Shown here: one piece after another, positions 1-11,698 of the stretch
Numbering within the stretch: the first letter of the stretch is position 1
Layout: each line of letters begins with the position of its first letter
Source of the DNA: Pseudomonas lactucae
GTDB taxonomy: Bacteria > Pseudomonadota > Gammaproteobacteria > Pseudomonadales > Pseudomonadaceae
Reading direction: 5' to 3'
Assembly (NCBI RefSeq): GCF_016937615.1
Contig: NZ_JAFHKI010000064.1
Location: 1 to 64,000, forward strand
DNA length: 64,000 nt
Made by a program: the position numbers and the translations under genes
The notes under the pieces: generated by a model
Databases searched by the model: none
Seen by the model: only the letters and a program-made list of their open reading frames with translations
Told to the model about the DNA's origin: nothing

Positions 1-39
1 CGCACCGCCCCTCCCACAGGGGTTCAGCGGTGCTGCTGG

Positions 40-1080
40 TTACTTGGCAGCCCAGGAGTTGAAGCGCTGCTCGAGCTGTTCGCCGTTATCCGCCCAGAAG
101 CTCACATCGATCTGCACCTGGTTGGCGATGTTTTCCGGCGTGGTCGGCATGTCCTTGAGGATCTCCTTGGCCAGCAACGGAACGGCTTGGGTGTTGGCCG
201 GGCCGTAGGCGATGTTTTCCGAGTAGGTCTTCTGCTGCTGCGGCGCGACCGAGAAGGCGATGAATTTCTTCGCCGCTTCCGCACGGTCCTTGGCCAGGCC
301 TTTAGGGATGGCCCAGGCATCGAAGTCGTAGATGCCGCCGTTCCACACCACTTTCAGGTTGCTTTCTTTCTGCACAGCGGCGATACGGCCGTTGTAGGCA
401 GAGCTCATCACCACGTCGCCCGAGGCCAGGTATTGCGGCGGTTGTGCGCCGGCTTCCCACCATTGGATCGACGGCTTGAGTTCGTCGAGCTTCTTGAACG
501 CACGGTCCTGGCCATCCTTGCCGGCCAGTACTTTGTAGACGTCTTTCGGCGCTACGCCGTCGGCCATCAGAGCGAATTCCAGGGTGTACTTGGCGCCTTT
601 ACGCAGGCCGCGCTTGCCCGGAAATTTCTTGGTGTCCCAGAAATCCGCCCAGCTGGTGGGTGCGGAAGCCAGTTTGTCGGCGTTGTACGCCAGCACGGTC
701 GACCACACGAAGAAGCCCACGCCACAGGGCTGGATCGCGCCCTTCACGTAGTTGGCGCTGTCGCCGAACAGTTTCGGGTCGAGCGGTTCGAACATGTCTT
801 CGTCGCAACCACGGGACAGTTCCGGAGACTCCACTTCCACCAGGTCCCAGGACACGCTCTTGGTGTCGACCATGGCTTTGACCTTGGCCATCTCACCGTT
901 GTACTCGCCGGCGACGATCTTGCCGTTGCCCGCGCTTTCCCACGGCGCGTAGAACGCCTTGACCTGGGCCGCCTTGTTCGCGCCACCAAAGGACACCACT
1001 GTCAGGTCCGGGCCGGCCATGGCCTGTGTCGCACCCATCAAACCGAGGGCGAGCGCTGAATACTTAAGGGATTTCAACAT
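40..1080 (-). CDS. ABC transporter periplasmic substrate-binding protein, polyamine (PotD) type
   Basis: Probable soluble receptor of a spermidine/putrescine-like ABC importer, about 346 aa. The N-terminus (MLKSLKYSALALGLMGATQA, cleavage likely after AMA) is a clear signal peptide. The body follows the PotD/extracellular solute-binding family 1 layout, with an early VVSFGG strand, SWADFWD near the middle and a long C-terminal helical part. I start it at the internal ATG at 1080 because GGAGAG lies just upstream and the signal peptide begins there; the longer frame to 1128 would overlap the preceding gene. It directly follows the ATPase gene on the same strand, and permeases probably lie beyond the window edge. 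The exact ligand cannot be read from sequence. Confidence 0.9.
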   Translation of the reverse strand: MLKSLKYSALALGLMGATQAMAGPDLTVVSFGGANKAAQVKAFYAPWESAGNGKIVAGEYNGEMAKVKAMVDTKSVSWDLVEVESPELSRGCDEDMFEPLDPKLFGDSANYVKGAIQPCGVGFFVWSTVLAYNADKLASAPTSWADFWDTKKFPGKRGLRKGAKYTLEFALMADGVAPKDVYKVLAGKDGQDRAFKKLDELKPSIQWWEAGAQPPQYLASGDVVMSSAYNGRIAAVQKESNLKVVWNGGIYDFDAWAIPKGLAKDRAEAAKKFIAFSVAPQQQKTYSENIAYGPANTQAVPLLAKEILKDMPTTPENIANQVQIDVSFWADNGEQLEQRFNSWAAK

Positions 1081-1124
1081 TGTTGTTCTCTCCACGTGCA
1101 GGGTTGGTGAAGCCATGGGGGCGA

Positions 1125-2237
1125 TCAATTCGCCTCTAGAAGTGGGTCGAGTGCGCGAACGTGCTCGACTTGCCAGCCAATCGGTACCACGTCGCCGACC
1201 GCCAGGGCCGGGTCCAGCTCGGCAATCGGTTGTTTCACAAAAAAATCGGTCTTGCCGCAGACTTCCAGGCGCACACGCACGTGGTCGCCCAGGTAGATGA
1301 ATTCCGCCACCCTCCCGGAGAAGCGGTTGACGCAGCTTTCGCTGGAGCCGTTGAGGCTGACGCGCTCCGGACGCACCGACAGCGTCACCGGGCCGCCGAG
1401 CTGGCCGACATTCACCGCCAGCGCTTCAACCTTCTCGCCACGCGCCAACTCCACCACGCAGCGCTCACCGCTGTGGCTGTGCAGGCGGCCGTTGAGGCGG
1501 TTGTTCTCGCCGATGAAGTTGGCCACGAAGGTGTTCCTGGGTTCTTCGTACAAGGTGCGCGGCGGGGCGATCTGCTGGATCTCGCCCTGGTGAAACACCG
1601 CCACGCGGTCGGACATGGTCAAGGCTTCGCCCTGGTCGTGGGTCACGTACACCACCGTCACGCCGAGGCGCTGGTGCAGGTGCTTGATCTCCATCTGCAT
1701 GTGCTCGCGCAGTTGCTTGTCGAGAGCGCCGAGGGGTTCATCCATAAGCACAAGCTGCGGTTCGAACACCAGCGCACGGGCCAGGGCCACACGCTGTTGC
1801 TGGCCGCCGGACAGTTGCGCCGGGTAGCGCTGGGCGAAGGCGTCAAGCTGGACCATGCTGAGCACGCGCTTGACCCGCTCGCTGATATCGGTCTTGCTCA
1901 ACCCACGCACCGACAGCGGGAACGCCAGGTTCTCGGAAACGGTCATGTGCGGGAACAACGCGTAGTTCTGGAACACCATGCCGATGTCGCGCTTGTGCGG
2001 CGGCACGTTGTTGATCGAGCGCCCCGCCAGCTGGATCTCACCAGCGGTCGGCGTTTCAAAGCCGGCGAGCATCATCAGGCTGGTGGTCTTGCCGGAACCT
2101 GAAGGCCCGAGCAAGGTGAGGAACTCGCCCTTGCGAATCTCCAGGTTGAGGTCTTTGACGATCAGGTTCTCGCCGTCGTAGCTTTTCTGCACGCCACGAA
2201 AGCTGACCAGCACATCATTTGAATCCACCTCGCTCAT
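1125..2237 (-). CDS. ABC transporter ATP-binding protein, PotA type
   Basis: ATPase that energises the polyamine-type importer encoded with it, about 370 aa. Visible motifs are Walker A (GPSGSGKTT), signature LSGGQQQRVALARAL, Walker B (LVLMDEPLGALD) and the switch histidine (VYVTHDQGEALT). A C-terminal TOBE-like regulatory region covers roughly the last 100 residues, as usual for PotA/CysA-type ATPases. The start at 2237 (MSEVDSNDV) is chosen over an upstream ATG because an AAGGTG-type site precedes it. The gene ends about 45 bases before the receptor start, so the two are co-transcribed. The window edge hides the permeases. Confidence 0.92.
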   Translation of the reverse strand: MSEVDSNDVLVSFRGVQKSYDGENLIVKDLNLEIRKGEFLTLLGPSGSGKTTSLMMLAGFETPTAGEIQLAGRSINNVPPHKRDIGMVFQNYALFPHMTVSENLAFPLSVRGLSKTDISERVKRVLSMVQLDAFAQRYPAQLSGGQQQRVALARALVFEPQLVLMDEPLGALDKQLREHMQMEIKHLHQRLGVTVVYVTHDQGEALTMSDRVAVFHQGEIQQIAPPRTLYEEPRNTFVANFIGENNRLNGRLHSHSGERCVVELARGEKVEALAVNVGQLGGPVTLSVRPERVSLNGSSESCVNRFSGRVAEFIYLGDHVRVRLEVCGKTDFFVKQPIAELDPALAVGDVVPIGWQVEHVRALDPLLEAN

Positions 2238-2289
2238 ACCCGCACCTTTGTGTTTTGGACTGCTGTGGCACAAGCGTAGTCCACGCCAG

Positions 2290-2325
2290 AGCCCCCGGAA
2301 ATCGGGGGCCAGGAGAGATTTGCAT
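2290..2325. terminator. Short GC hairpin between potA-like gene and response regulator
   Basis: A 7-bp stem GCCCCCG/CGGGGGC with a 5-base loop lies in the 225-base gap between two same-strand genes. There is no clear T-run, so it may be a weak terminator for the upstream response-regulator gene or a structured leader. The rest of the gap shows nothing I can name. Confidence 0.35.
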
Positions 2326-2462
2326 CAGCCGGATGGAAGGCTGGGGGTAGGGATTGCCCTACACGGATGACGGGCACGGGACAGTGCAGCCGCAAGGGCG
2401 ATCTGCAAGCGCCAAGAATGGGGCCGGCGGTGTTCTGCGGGGTGTCGTTTTTGGATATGCCG

Positions 2463-3092
2463 CTATAAAAGCCTGTGCTCCATGGCGTACTTCACCAACT
2501 CAGCCAACGAGGTGATATTGAGCTTTTGCATCAGTCGCGCCTTGTGGGTGCTGATGGTCTTGCTGCTCAGCGCCAGTTGCTGGGCGATGTCGTTGACGTT
2601 GGCGCCCTGCGCCAGGCGCTCGAACACCGAGAACTCGCGCTCCGAAAGCAGCGAATGCAGCGGCCGGGCATCGGTGAGACCGACTTCAAATACCATGCGG
2701 TCAGCCAGGTCCGGGTCGATATAGCGCCCGCCCGCCGCGACCTTGCGAATAGCGGTGAGCAGCAATGCCGGGTCGCTGTCCTTGGTCGCGTAACCGGCGG
2801 CGCCCACCTTCAACGCGCGGGCGGCCATCTGCGCTTCATCGTGCATCGACAGCACCAGGATTGCCGGCGGGTGACTCAGCGCGCGAATCCGTGCAATCGC
2901 TTCCAGGCCGTTGACGCCAGGCATCGAGATATCCAGCAACACCACCTCGCACGGCACGTGGCGCAAGGTCTCCAGCAACTGTTCGCCATTGCTCGCCTCG
3001 CCCACCACAAGCAGGTCTTTGGCCAGGCCGATCAATTGCTTGATGCCTTCACGAACGATGGTGTGGTCTTCGGCTACCAGTACGCGGATCAC
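2463..3092 (-). CDS. LuxR/NarL-family two-component response regulator
   Basis: DNA-binding response regulator of 209 aa. The receiver domain covers about residues 1-120, with acidic residues E8/D9 and probable phospho-acceptor D54 (VVLLDISMPG). A GerE/LuxR helix-turn-helix lies near residues 145-205 (LLSEREFSVFERLAQG ... LSSKTISTHKARLMQKL). It lies 12 bases downstream of a HisKA_3 histidine kinase on the same strand, a typical cognate pair. Target genes are unknown; the adjacent polyamine-type transporter is a plausible but unproven target. Confidence 0.93.
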   Translation of the reverse strand: MIRVLVAEDHTIVREGIKQLIGLAKDLLVVGEASNGEQLLETLRHVPCEVVLLDISMPGVNGLEAIARIRALSHPPAILVLSMHDEAQMAARALKVGAAGYATKDSDPALLLTAIRKVAAGGRYIDPDLADRMVFEVGLTDARPLHSLLSEREFSVFERLAQGANVNDIAQQLALSSKTISTHKARLMQKLNITSLAELVKYAMEHRLL

Positions 3093-3104
3093 AGGGCTTT
3101 CCTC

Positions 3105-5105
3105 TTATTGTTTGGCATCCAGCGGCACCGTGACACTCAGGGTGGTGCCCTCCCCCAACTCGCTGTGCAGGCTCAACTGTCCGCCCATGATCAGTACCCG
3201 CTCGCGCATACCGACCAGGCCAAACGAAACCGCGCGGCCTTCAGCCTGGACGAAACCCACGCCGTCGTCGCTGACGGTCAAGCGCAAATCGCTGCCCTCC
3301 AGGGCCAACGTCAGTTCCACAGTATGCGCCTGGGCATGGCGCATCACATTGGTCAGCGCCTCCTGCAGGATACGAAACAGGCCGATGGCCTTGGCGTCGC
3401 TCAGGGCCGGCAGGTTCTCCGGCACCTGCACCAGGCAAGGAATATGCGTGCGCGCTTCAAAGCGCCGGGCTTGCCATTCGATGGCCGAGGCAATGCCGGC
3501 GTCGAGAATCGGCGGGCGCAGCGCGGTGGCCACGTCACGCACCAGTTGGAACAGTTGAGCGATCAGGCGCTTCATGCTGTTCAGGCGTTCGTGCAGGCCG
3601 GGGTCCAACTGCGCATAGGCCAGTTCGCACATGGACGTTTCCAGCTTGAGCACTGTGAGCATTTGCCCGAGTTCGTCGTGCACTTCGCGGGCGATGCGGG
3701 CCTTTTCTTCTTCACGCACGGTTTCCAGGTGCGCGGAAAGCTCGCGCAGTTGCGCCTCACTTTGCAACAGGGCGGCCAGGGTGCGGCGCAGTTCAGTGAC
3801 ATCGTTGAGGTAGACCACCAGGTATTCGGCCTCGGCAAACCGCAGGAAGCTCAACGACACGTTGGCCGGCAGCACGCTGCCGTCGGCGCGCAGGCAATCG
3901 GTGGCGAAGTTCTGCGGCCCCTCTTCGCTCGCCCGTGCGCGCTTCCACAGGTTGAGCCAGCGGTCCATATCCAGCGTGGGGTCGAGGTCGACCAAGGGTC
4001 GCTCGATCAGCGCGCCGTGGCCGTAGCCGAGCATGCTCTCGGCGGCACGGTTGGCGTAGCGCACATGGCTGTCCCAGTTGACCCACAGGATGCCGACGGT
4101 GCTTTGATCGATGGAGAACTGCGTCAGCCGCAACGCCTCGGCACCGGCGGCACGGGCGGCACTTTCTTCGCGGGCGGCCAACAGGTCGTGTTCCAGCACG
4201 CGTTGCTGGCGACGTTGCCAGAACACCGTTGCCAGGCTGGCGAGCAACAACAGCCCCAGCAGCAGGCTGAGGTTTTGCCAAAAGCCTTTGGATTCGGATA
4301 AGCGTGAGTACTTGGGCTGCAGCCAGCGACTGTGCAGTTGGTCGAGGTCGCGGGCAGGAATGGCGCGCAGCGCGCTTTCCATAATGCCGGCCAGTTCCGG
4401 CCAATCCCGCCGCGTGGCCACCCGCAGCAATTGCGGCAGGCCGATATCCCCCACCACCGCCAAGCCGGCAAACTCCGCTTCGCCAGACAAGCGGCTCAGT
4501 TGCGCTTCATCGACGATGGCATAGCGCGCCTGCTCGCTGACCAGCAATTGCAGGGCCTGGCGCTCCATGGGCACGCCTTGCAGGTTGAGGCTGGGGTAAG
4601 TGCTGCGCAAGTAATCGGCTACCGCGCTGGGCATGCGCACGGCGACGCGGGATTGGTCGTCGAGCTTTTCCAGCTCCACGGCGGCGGCGCCTTCGCGGAT
4701 GCCGACGATATGCTGGGGCACACGCATATACGGATCGCTGAACAACCACAGGCGCAGACCGGCCGGGGTTTGTTGCAGACCCGGGGCAATGTCGACTTCA
4801 TCGTCGCGCACAGCGGCTTCCAACTGCTCCTGGCTGGGAAAATTACGCCAGGTCAGCTCGATATTCAGCGCCTTGGCCAGCCATTGCATCAATTCCACAT
4901 TGGCCCCGGACAAGCGCTGCAGCCGGCGATCGTATTGCGCATAAGGCGCCTGCAACACCACGCCCACCCGCAGTTCCGGGTGCCGGCCCAGCCAGTCACG
5001 CTGCTGCGCATTGAGCTGCGCCTGCGGTGCCGCAGACGTGGGGGCGGCGTTGGCCATCAAGGCAACGCACAAACAGCCGATAACCAGCAGACAGCGAAAA
5101 CCCAT
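3105..5105 (-). CDS. Hybrid-input sensor histidine kinase (SBP-like sensor, PAS, HisKA_3, HATPase)
   Basis: Membrane sensor kinase of 666 aa. Order: signal peptide (residues 1-20), a periplasmic bacterial solute-binding family 3-like domain (about 35-260), a transmembrane helix (about 277-297, SLLLGLLLLASLATVFW), a PAS domain (about 320-450), a dimerisation/phosphoacceptor helix with REVHDELGQ (H476) and an ATPase domain (EALTNVMRHA, DDGVGF, GLVGMRERV). The solute-binding module suggests direct ligand sensing, possibly an amino acid. It signals to the response regulator immediately downstream. Confidence 0.92.
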   Translation of the reverse strand: MGFRCLLVIGCLCVALMANAAPTSAAPQAQLNAQQRDWLGRHPELRVGVVLQAPYAQYDRRLQRLSGANVELMQWLAKALNIELTWRNFPSQEQLEAAVRDDEVDIAPGLQQTPAGLRLWLFSDPYMRVPQHIVGIREGAAAVELEKLDDQSRVAVRMPSAVADYLRSTYPSLNLQGVPMERQALQLLVSEQARYAIVDEAQLSRLSGEAEFAGLAVVGDIGLPQLLRVATRRDWPELAGIMESALRAIPARDLDQLHSRWLQPKYSRLSESKGFWQNLSLLLGLLLLASLATVFWQRRQQRVLEHDLLAAREESAARAAGAEALRLTQFSIDQSTVGILWVNWDSHVRYANRAAESMLGYGHGALIERPLVDLDPTLDMDRWLNLWKRARASEEGPQNFATDCLRADGSVLPANVSLSFLRFAEAEYLVVYLNDVTELRRTLAALLQSEAQLRELSAHLETVREEEKARIAREVHDELGQMLTVLKLETSMCELAYAQLDPGLHERLNSMKRLIAQLFQLVRDVATALRPPILDAGIASAIEWQARRFEARTHIPCLVQVPENLPALSDAKAIGLFRILQEALTNVMRHAQAHTVELTLALEGSDLRLTVSDDGVGFVQAEGRAVSFGLVGMRERVLIMGGQLSLHSELGEGTTLSVTVPLDAKQ

Positions 5106-5182
5106 GATCCACGTCTCACATCACTGACAAATACTGAGCAACCCATTAGGCTGCTGGAATCATTTCTGGCCGGGAATTAACG

Positions 5183-6157
5183 ATGCCCTTTTTTCACCGT
5201 TCGGCACTGCCAGCATTGTGCCTGTCGCTGCTATTTACCAGCGCCTTTTCTGTACAGGCCGCCGATACCCCTGAGCCGGTCGCCGAAAAACCCGTCGAAC
5301 GCCAGCCTTTGCCGCCGCGCAGCCAGGAAGAGGCCAGCGCCCTGGAGCGCAGCATTCCACAACAGGAACAACAACAGTTGCAGGCGGGCAGTGATTCATT
5401 CCTCGCGCTGTGGAAACCGGCGAACAGCGCCGAACCCGAAGGTGTGGTGATTATCGTACCGGGCGCCGGCGAAAATGCTGACTGGCCGCAAGCAATCGGC
5501 CCTTTGCGGCACAAATTGCCGGACGCCCACTGGGGCACCCTCAGCCTGTCGCTGCCGGATGTCAGCGTCGACACCCTGCCGCCACGCGTCATGGAAGCGC
5601 CGAAAGCTGCCGTCGACACCAGCAGCAAGGACGCGAGCACCGCCGACAAGCCGATCGAACAGGCCGCCGGCGCTGAAGCCGAAGGCACCGACCCGGCCGT
5701 GGTGCCGGGCGCCGAGGAGCAAGACAAGACTGACGCCTCGCGCATTTTCGATCGTATCGATGCCGCCGTGGCGTTCGCCCAGACCCAGGGCGCACGCAGC
5801 GTGGTGCTGCTCGGCCACGGCACTGGCGCCTGGTGGGCGGCGCGCTATCTGAGCGAGAAACAACCGTCCCAGGTACAGAAATTCGTCATGGTCGCAGCGC
5901 AGACACCCACCGGCCGGCATCCGGATGTGCAACAACTGGCCCCCGGCCTGAAGCTGCCGACCGCCGACGTGTTCTACCAGGACACCGCTCAATCACGCAA
6001 AAACGCGCGCGAGCGCGCCCAGGCTGCCAAGCGCTTGAAGAATGACGGGTATAAGCAGGTGACCTTGAAAACCCTGCCCGGCGACAGCGCTGCCGAGCAA
6101 GAGCAGTTGTATCGAAGGGTGCGCGGGTGGTTGAGTCCGCAGGCCAACGCCAACTGA
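5183..6157 (+). CDS. DUF3530 family alpha/beta-hydrolase-like exported protein
   Basis: Protein of 324 aa with a signal peptide (cleavage near VQAADTPEP), a low-complexity Pro/Glu-rich stretch (about residues 28-60), an alpha/beta-hydrolase-like start (GVVIIVPGAGENADWPQAI) and an inserted charged linker (about residues 135-180). At the usual nucleophile elbow the sequence reads LLGHGTGAWWA, so the GxSxG serine is absent and catalysis is doubtful. It is probably a periplasmic protein of unknown role. It is transcribed divergently from the sensor kinase and converges on the DnaJ-like gene across a REP element. Confidence 0.8.
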   Translation: MPFFHRSALPALCLSLLFTSAFSVQAADTPEPVAEKPVERQPLPPRSQEEASALERSIPQQEQQQLQAGSDSFLALWKPANSAEPEGVVIIVPGAGENADWPQAIGPLRHKLPDAHWGTLSLSLPDVSVDTLPPRVMEAPKAAVDTSSKDASTADKPIEQAAGAEAEGTDPAVVPGAEEQDKTDASRIFDRIDAAVAFAQTQGARSVVLLGHGTGAWWAARYLSEKQPSQVQKFVMVAAQTPTGRHPDVQQLAPGLKLPTADVFYQDTAQSRKNARERAQAAKRLKNDGYKQVTLKTLPGDSAAEQEQLYRRVRGWLSPQANAN

Positions 6158-6171
6158 ACAACAACACAAAA

Positions 6172-6264
6172 CCCATGTGGGGGCTTGCTCCCGATAGCGG
6201 TGTGTCAGTCAACAGATAGGTAGCTGACCCACCATAATCGGGGGCAAGCCCCCTCCCACATGGG
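6172..6264. repeat. REP doublet (REPIN-like) between convergent genes
   Basis: Two inverted copies of a fluorescens-type REP sequence, CATGTGGGGGCTTGCTCCCG on the left and CGGGGGCAAGCCCCCTCCCA on the right, flank a partly self-complementary centre (GGTGTGTCAG / CTGACCCACC). The whole folds as one long imperfect hairpin. It lies between two convergent genes, a usual REPIN position, and may also serve as a bidirectional terminator. Confidence 0.75.
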
Positions 6265-6291
6265 ATTGTGGTTATCCGTGAAATAGTGGGG

Positions 6292-7059
6292 CTATCGAAA
6301 ATCCCGCCGTTCGCGAATCAACGCATAGGCATTGTGCAACTCGCGGGTACGCTCGGTGGCTTCACGCACCTGCGCGGCGCTGGCGCCACTGCCGGCCACC
6401 TTGTCCGGGTGGTGACGACTGAGCAGGCGGCGATAGGCACGCTTGATCGCCGAAGGCTCCGTCGTGGCCGTCACGCCGAGCAGGCGCAAGGCGTCCTGAT
6501 AAGTACCGGCGCGGTTGACCAGCGGCTTGCGCTCCGGCGTGTAGTCAGCGGCCAGCGCCTTGAGCTGTTGTGGCGTCCAGCCCAACCACTTGCCCCACAG
6601 GTTGATCAGGTCGCGCTCAGCGTCATCTGCCCTGCCGTCCGCCCAGACCATCCGCCAGCAGGCGCGCAATACCCCTTCGGCTGCATGGGGCTGGGCCTTG
6701 AGCACACGCAAATAACTGCGTATGCGGTCGGAGCCGGCCTTGCCACGGTTGAACGCTGCGATCGCACGACGCTGGGCCGACTCGGTCATGTCCAGCGAGC
6801 GCATCTCCTGGCGCGCCTGCTGGATATGGCCATCCACCACCCGTCCGTTGCTTTTGGCCAAGCGCCCGAGCAACACAAACAACAATTCATCATTGCGCAG
6901 CGCCGCACGCCCGCCCAGGCGCTCGCGCAACTGCGCCCAACTGTGCAATTGCAGGCGACGATCCAGCGCCTGCCCCAACAGCGCACCCAACAAAGCCCCC
7001 GGGATACTGGCAATGGCAAAGCCAGCCCCGGCGCCGATCAGCGTCCCTGGCCACAACAT
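6292..7059 (-). CDS. DjlA-like co-chaperone (TerB-like plus DnaJ domain)
   Basis: Co-chaperone of about 255 aa. It has an N-terminal glycine-rich membrane-anchor-like helix (MLWPGTLIGAGAGFAIASIP), a helical TerB-like middle (about 50-170), and a C-terminal J domain with the HPD motif (SRHHPDKVAG) required to stimulate DnaK. This matches the DjlA domain order. I use the ATG at 7059, since the longer frame runs into murU and the shorter start gives the family N-terminus. It starts just after the murU stop, so amgK, murU and this gene form one operon. Confidence 0.85.
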   Translation of the reverse strand: MLWPGTLIGAGAGFAIASIPGALLGALLGQALDRRLQLHSWAQLRERLGGRAALRNDELLFVLLGRLAKSNGRVVDGHIQQARQEMRSLDMTESAQRRAIAAFNRGKAGSDRIRSYLRVLKAQPHAAEGVLRACWRMVWADGRADDAERDLINLWGKWLGWTPQQLKALAADYTPERKPLVNRAGTYQDALRLLGVTATTEPSAIKRAYRRLLSRHHPDKVAGSGASAAQVREATERTRELHNAYALIRERRDFR

Positions 7060-7060
7060 G

Positions 7061-8766
<1,706 letters not shown>

Positions 8767-8896
8767 TACAAGGGTCTCCGACGGCGCTAGCCGTCAAGCG
8801 GGGCATGCTTTATTATCACGCATCTTTTTCAGACCATCGAGAGGCGTGCGGCCCAAACCGCGGGCAGATGGCACGCAGGAAGCCCGGACTAATAAG

Positions 8897-11698
8897 ATGG
8901 CATTGAAATCCCCCGCGTTTCGTAGAAAATTTCCGTTGCTGGTAACCGGCAGTCTGCTGGCCTTGCAACCCTTCGCCACCTCATTCGTGGTCGCCGCGGA
9001 ACAGTATGACTGCTCAGTCTCTGCTTCGGGTGCCTGGGATTGCGCGCCAAAAACCGCCGCAGCCCCATTGCCACCGCGCCCGGTGCATGACGGCGCTGCC
9101 GTCAGCTCGGCCAACAGCGCGGCGCAGGCCGAGGCTGGTGGCAGTGCCGCGGCCGAGCCCAAGACCGCACTGGTCACCGACGCCAAGGGCCGTGGCCTGC
9201 GTTCGCGCAGCGCCGACTACAGCCACTTGGACTGGGTGCCCCGCGAAAAGTTGACCGCGGCCCAGCTGGCCGAAACCGGTCCTTATTGCAGCGGTGCGTA
9301 CATCGAGCCGACGCGTCCTGGCATGAACGACAAGACGAACAAGAGCGATGCGCCCACCTTCATCGGTGCCAAGGCCTCTCGTTACGAGCAGGAGCAGCAA
9401 GTCGCAACCCTGGCCGGTGACGTGGTCATGCGTCAGGGCAGCATGCAGCTTGAAGCCGAGGAGGCGAGCCTGTACCAGGCCGAGAGCCGCGGCGAGCTCA
9501 ACGGCAACGTGCGCTTGCGCGACAACGGTGCCCTGATCGTCGGCGACCACGCCGAGGTTCAGTTGGACACCGGTGCGGCACAGATCGACAACGCCGAATA
9601 CGTGCTGCACAAATCGCGTATCCGCGGTAATGCGCTGTACGCCAAGCGCGCCGAAAACGCGATCATCCGTCTCAAGGACGGTACGTACACCACCTGCGAG
9701 CCAGACAGCAATGCCTGGCAGCTCAAGGGCAACAACATCACGTTGAACCCGGCCACCGGTTTCGGTACGGCCACCAACGCGACGTTGCGGATCAAGAACA
9801 TCCCGATCCTGTACACCCCTTACATCTATTTCCCGATCGACGACCGTCGTCAGTCCGGCTTCCTGCCGCCGAGCTTCAGCACCGGCAGCGAAACCGGCTT
9901 CACGCTGACCACACCGTACTACTTCAACCTGGCGCCGAACTACGACGCCACGTTGTACCCGCAATACATGACCAAGCGCGGCCTGTTGATGGAAGGCGAA
10001 TTCCGCTACCTCACCAAGTCCAGCGAAGGCCAGTTCGGCGGCGCGTATCTGAACGACGACAGCGACGAGCGCAAGAAGCAGACCGATTATGAAAAGACTC
10101 GGTACATGCTCAACTGGCAGCATAAGGGTGGGTTGGATTCGCGGCTGTCGACTCAGGTCGACTACACCAAAATCAGCGATCCCTATTACTTCCAAGATCT
10201 GAAGAGCAATCAGATCGGGGTCGAATCTCGGGACTTCGTCAATCAGCAGGGTTCCGTGACTTATCGCGGCGACTCCTACCAAGCGCGCCTGAATCTCCAG
10301 TCCTACCAACTGGCGACCGTATCGCAAATCACGCCGTATGACCGTTTGCCGCAGATCACTTTCAATGGTGCCCTGCCCTATCATCCGGCTGGACTGGACT
10401 TTGCATATGAGACCGAGGCGGTAAGGTTTGACCGTGACCTCAGGACAGGTGACTACACCGATAAGGATGGCGGACAACCAACACCCCGTCTGGACACTTT
10501 CGTATTGGGCTTGAACCGTGCCACAGGCACCCGTCTGAATCTGGCCCCAAGTGTTTCCTTGCCGATGACTGCGTCCTACGGCTTTATCACGCCGAAACTC
10601 AAATACGTGTACACCAAGTACGATCTTGACTTGGACAGCACCGGCAAAAATGACTTGCTAATCAATCGCAACGGCGCCTCGCAACTGGGTGAGAGCTTTA
10701 ACAGCTCCCAGGATCGTGCAGTACCGATCGCCAGCATCGACAGCGGCTTGTATTTCGACCGCAACACGCAATGGTTCGGCGAAAACTATCGCCAGACCCT
10801 TGAGCCGCGCATGTTCTATCTGTACGTGCCGGAAAAAGACCAGAGAGACATCCCTGTATTCGATACCAGCGAAAACACGTTCAACTACGCATCGTTGTTC
10901 CGTGATAACCGCTTCTCCGGCTCCGACCGTATCGGCGATGAAAACAAGCTGTCGTTCGGCCTGACCAGCCGCTGGATTCAAGAAGATGGTTTCGAACGTC
11001 AGCGGGCATCCATTGGCCAGGCGGTCTACTTCAAGGACCGTGAAGTTCAATTGCCCGGTGTCGATGCCAAGACGCGCGATGATGCTCATTCGAATGTCTC
11101 GCCCATCGCCATGGAATATGAATACCGCTTCAACCGCGACTGGCGTGCCACCGCAGACTATAACTGGGACACCGACAGCCACAGCCCACGCTCCGGCAGC
11201 GCGATGTTCCATTACCAGCCGGAAGACAATCCCAACAAGGTCGTCAACCTCGGTTACCGCTATCGCAACGATCAGGTGGTCTACAACCAGTTGACCGGCA
11301 AATGGCAGTTCGGTGGTGACTTCGGTCAACCGGGAGATCCGAACTACGTGAAGGATTATTACAAAATCCAACAACACGACTTCTCGATGATGTGGCCGAT
11401 CATCCCGCAGTGGAACCTGATCACCCGCTGGCAGTATGACTACGCCCGCAACCGTACCCTGGAAGCCTTCGGTGGTTTCGAGTACGACAACTGCTGCTGG
11501 AAATTGCGCGTCATCAATCGCTACTGGGTTGCCAATGACGAATACACGCAGATCGCCCCGCTTAACGAAAAGGGTGACCACGGGCTCTTCTTCCAAATCG
11601 TCCTCAAAGGACTCGGCGGCCTGACCGGCGCCAAGGTAGAGAGCTTCCTCGACAAAGGCATTGAAGGTTATCGTGAACGTGAAAACCAAGCTTTCTGA
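8897..11698 (+). CDS. lptD: LPS-assembly outer-membrane protein LptD
   Basis: Outer-membrane translocon that inserts lipopolysaccharide into the outer leaflet together with LptE, about 933 aa. It has a signal peptide ([15 protein letters not shown] onward), a Pseudomonas-type N-terminal extension rich in Ala/Pro, an LptA-like OstA domain (about residues 150-270, [19 protein letters not shown]) and a long C-terminal beta-barrel. The start at 8897 gives the signal peptide at the N-terminus; the frame is open further upstream but that part is not family-like. It is followed by surA with overlapping reading frames. Confidence 0.95.
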   Translation: MALKSPAFRRKFPLLVTGSLLALQPFATSFVVAAEQYDCSVSASGAWDCAPKTAAAPLPPRPVHDGAAVSSANSAAQAEAGGSAAAEPKTALVTDAKGRGLRSRSADYSHLDWVPREKLTAAQLAETGPYCSGAYIEPTRPGMNDKTNKSDAPTFIGAKASRYEQEQQVATLAGDVVMRQGSMQLEAEEASLYQAESRGELNGNVRLRDNGALIVGDHAEVQLDTGAAQIDNAEYVLHKSRIRGNALYAKRAENAIIRLKDGTYTTCEPDSNAWQLKGNNITLNPATGFGTATNATLRIKNIPILYTPYIYFPIDDRRQSGFLPPSFSTGSETGFTLTTPYYFNLAPNYDATLYPQYMTKRGLLMEGEFRYLTKSSEGQFGGAYLNDDSDERKKQTDYEKTRYMLNWQHKGGLDSRLSTQVDYTKISDPYYFQDLKSNQIGVESRDFVNQQGSVTYRGDSYQARLNLQSYQLATVSQITPYDRLPQITFNGALPYHPAGLDFAYETEAVRFDRDLRTGDYTDKDGGQPTPRLDTFVLGLNRATGTRLNLAPSVSLPMTASYGFITPKLKYVYTKYDLDLDSTGKNDLLINRNGASQLGESFNSSQDRAVPIASIDSGLYFDRNTQWFGENYRQTLEPRMFYLYVPEKDQRDIPVFDTSENTFNYASLFRDNRFSGSDRIGDENKLSFGLTSRWIQEDGFERQRASIGQAVYFKDREVQLPGVDAKTRDDAHSNVSPIAMEYEYRFNRDWRATADYNWDTDSHSPRSGSAMFHYQPEDNPNKVVNLGYRYRNDQVVYNQLTGKWQFGGDFGQPGDPNYVKDYYKIQQHDFSMMWPIIPQWNLITRWQYDYARNRTLEAFGGFEYDNCCWKLRVINRYWVANDEYTQIAPLNEKGDHGLFFQIVLKGLGGLTGAKVESFLDKGIEGYRERENQAF

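Noticed and set aside
2475..4301. 608-codon + strand frame
   Set aside because: Antisense to the response regulator and kinase pair.
9014..10477. 487-codon open frame on the minus strand
   Set aside because: It lies wholly inside lptD in antisense, has no ribosome-binding site and its composition is that of an antisense shadow in GC-rich DNA.
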